From NCBI GenBank assembly GCA_963709505.1, contig CAVPXC010000019.1, positions 164,294 through 228,293 of the forward strand: 64,000 bases of DNA, read 5' to 3'. Below, piece after piece: positions 63,058-64,000 of the stretch. The first letter of the stretch is position 1. The number at the start of each line of letters is the position of its first letter. The notes beneath the pieces are model-generated. The model saw only the letters and a program-made list of their open reading frames with translations. It had not been told where the DNA came from and made no database searches. A program made the translations under genes and the position numbers. This DNA comes from CAVPXC01 sp963709505. GTDB lineage: Bacteria; Chloroflexota; Anaerolineae; JAAEKA01.

Positions 63058-63738
63058 ATGAAACACTCGAAGGTCTTGCGGTCTGCGCTGCTGCTCTTCG
63101 TAGCTGTCGCAATTGCGATGCTGCCCGCCGTCGCCCTGGCGGCCGGCCCGCCACCGGCCCAGGGTGTACGGCTGACGCCGATCGGCCACCCAACGTGGAC
63201 ACCGGCCGACTTCCACCTGTTTGCGGCGCCGGTCGGTACGGCTGCCACCGGCTACGCCGAGTTCGGCGAGACCGCATTGGCCCTGCTTCCGGAGCCGAAC
63301 CACGTGTTTAACCCTGACCTATTGGTCGGCCCTGGTGCGCCGCATATGCCGCCTTACACCTCCGAGCTGGCGTCAGGCGTCGTCGCTCAGGGCTTCCACC
63401 AGGGCGTGCGCTTCAATACGTCGGAGTTCTCCAACGGGATGGGCGTATTTCTGGTGTGGATGAACGTGCCGGCCCCAGACACGACGGGATCCTCGCCCGA
63501 TTTCGCCTCCGGCCCCATCATGCCGAACAGCCTCTTCCCGATCCACGTCGAGGGGATCTCGACGCACAACGGGCAGGCGTTCAATCCCTACGTGGCATCG
63601 TTCGACGTGCCGGCGCTGAACACGATCGGTTTCAGCGTCGACGGCGCCAGCCACTTCCCCGTCTTCATCGCCGACAATGCGGACTTCGGCCTCCAGGCGC
63701 GAAGCTGCGCGGGAGCTACACCTACCAGATCACGATGA
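63058..63738 (+). CDS. Secreted protein, 3' end frameshifted
   Basis: A protein with an N-terminal signal peptide (MKHSKVLRSALLLFVAVAIA, cleavage near ALAA). The mature part has VRLTPIGHPTWTPADFHLF, SNGMGVFLVWMNVP, PNSLFPIHVEGISTHNGQAF and SHFPVFIADNADFGLQ, resembling spondin-like secreted proteins. Past 63690 the protein-like reading changes frame at least twice (LRGSYTYQITMI, then RTSGNGW), so the native C-terminus is destroyed. ATG 63058 is used; GAAAGGG precedes it. Function unknown. Confidence 0.7.
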   Translation: MKHSKVLRSALLLFVAVAIAMLPAVALAAGPPPAQGVRLTPIGHPTWTPADFHLFAAPVGTAATGYAEFGETALALLPEPNHVFNPDLLVGPGAPHMPPYTSELASGVVAQGFHQGVRFNTSEFSNGMGVFLVWMNVPAPDTTGSSPDFASGPIMPNSLFPIHVEGISTHNGQAFNPYVASFDVPALNTIGFSVDGASHFPVFIADNADFGLQARSCAGATPTRSR

Positions 63739-63789
63739 TCGCACGTCAGGCAACGGCTGGAGGTCCAGGCGCACTTGCCGTCGCCCTGT

Positions 63790-63952
63790 CGGCAAACACA
63801 TCGGCGAATTTGCCGGCATCCCGGCCACGGGCAAAGATGTCCGCGTGCCACTGTGCGTGGTGTACGACCTGGAAAACGACCAGATCAAGCAAGGTCGTGT
63901 CTATTTCGAGATGCCGGCCCTCCTCCAACAGTTGGGAATATCCATGGGGTAG
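63790..63952 (+). pseudogene. SnoaL-like ester cyclase C-terminal fragment
   Basis: KHIGEFAGIPATGKDVRVPL, CVVYDLENDQIKQGRVYFEM and PALLQQLGISMG match the C-terminal third of SnoaL-like ester cyclases. The N-terminal part is missing and the fragment is attached to the broken end of the secreted protein gene. It is a decayed remnant. Confidence 0.6.
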
Positions 63953-64000
63953 GCAACTGCGTTGTGGCGTCTCGGCGTTGCCTGGCGGCGGGAGATCAAT

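Overview
The window is GC-rich bacterial chromosomal DNA, most likely from a member of the Chloroflexota (Anaerolineae/Caldilineae type), probably metagenome-derived. This is inferred from the gene mix: a PckG-type GTP-dependent PEP carboxykinase, fused AroK-AroB, a Ycf45-like AAA/R3H ATPase, the histidine phosphatase / DUF3090 / SCO1664 trio shared with Actinobacteria, and many short palindromic and tandem repeats that sit between and inside genes. No rRNA, convincing tRNA or CRISPR array was found.

Layout. 1-6.7 kb: a minus-strand operon with a split nucleotidyltransferase-like gene and three cobalamin-binding radical SAM genes, plus a PPOX-fold flavin protein. 7-11.4 kb: two DUF488 genes followed by a RecQ helicase with an unusual N-terminal domain. 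11.4-13 kb: an IS110-family element, present again in inverted orientation at 26.9-28.5 kb. 13-26.5 kb: an AAA/DUF4143 ATPase with a near-consensus leaderless promoter, an aminotransferase, a Crp/Fnr regulator, glucose-6-phosphate dehydrogenase, acetyltransferases, aconitase X (its small subunit fused to CutC), a DNA glycosylase, a deoxynucleoside kinase and an AAC(3)-like acetyltransferase. 28.6-45 kb: housekeeping genes (pckG, aroKB, a MoaD-like/AAG fusion, truD, a LON-domain protein, an R3H ATPase, tmk, gmk, a rhomboid and an S66 peptidase). 45-51 kb: accessory DNA with a DUF433/PIN-like toxin-antitoxin pair, a two-gene element coding a sigma-factor-like protein and a DDE transposase, a TPR protein fragment, a possible small RNA, and HicB/YgiT genes. 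51-54 kb: priA, carrying three repeat insertions. 54-61 kb: a class II lanthipeptide-like (RiPP) cluster with a HlyD stub, a C39-peptidase ABC exporter, a precursor and LanM. 61-64 kb: a Lrp-type ligand-binding protein, a GH5-like hydrolase, a secreted protein and fragments of decayed genes.

The most unusual system is the RiPP cluster. The 118-residue precursor has a normal class II leader ending in Gly-Gly, but its 70-residue core holds 32 Ser, one Thr and no Cys, mostly as Ser-X-Ser-X. LanM nevertheless keeps both its dehydratase motifs and the zinc ligands of its cyclase domain. The second candidate is the translationally coupled pair of sigma-like protein and DDE transposase, whose start codon lies in a 12-bp inverted repeat behind a tiny leader reading frame. 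The third is the DUF488-DUF488-RecQ unit.

At least seven genes, including normally essential ones (truD, priA) and the RiPP exporter and LanM, contain single-base frameshifts where conserved protein sequence continues in a neighbouring frame. So many in 64 kb suggests residual indel errors in the assembly, although real decay is clear near the right end. For these genes the separate reading-frame parts are described and the likely joined product is given.
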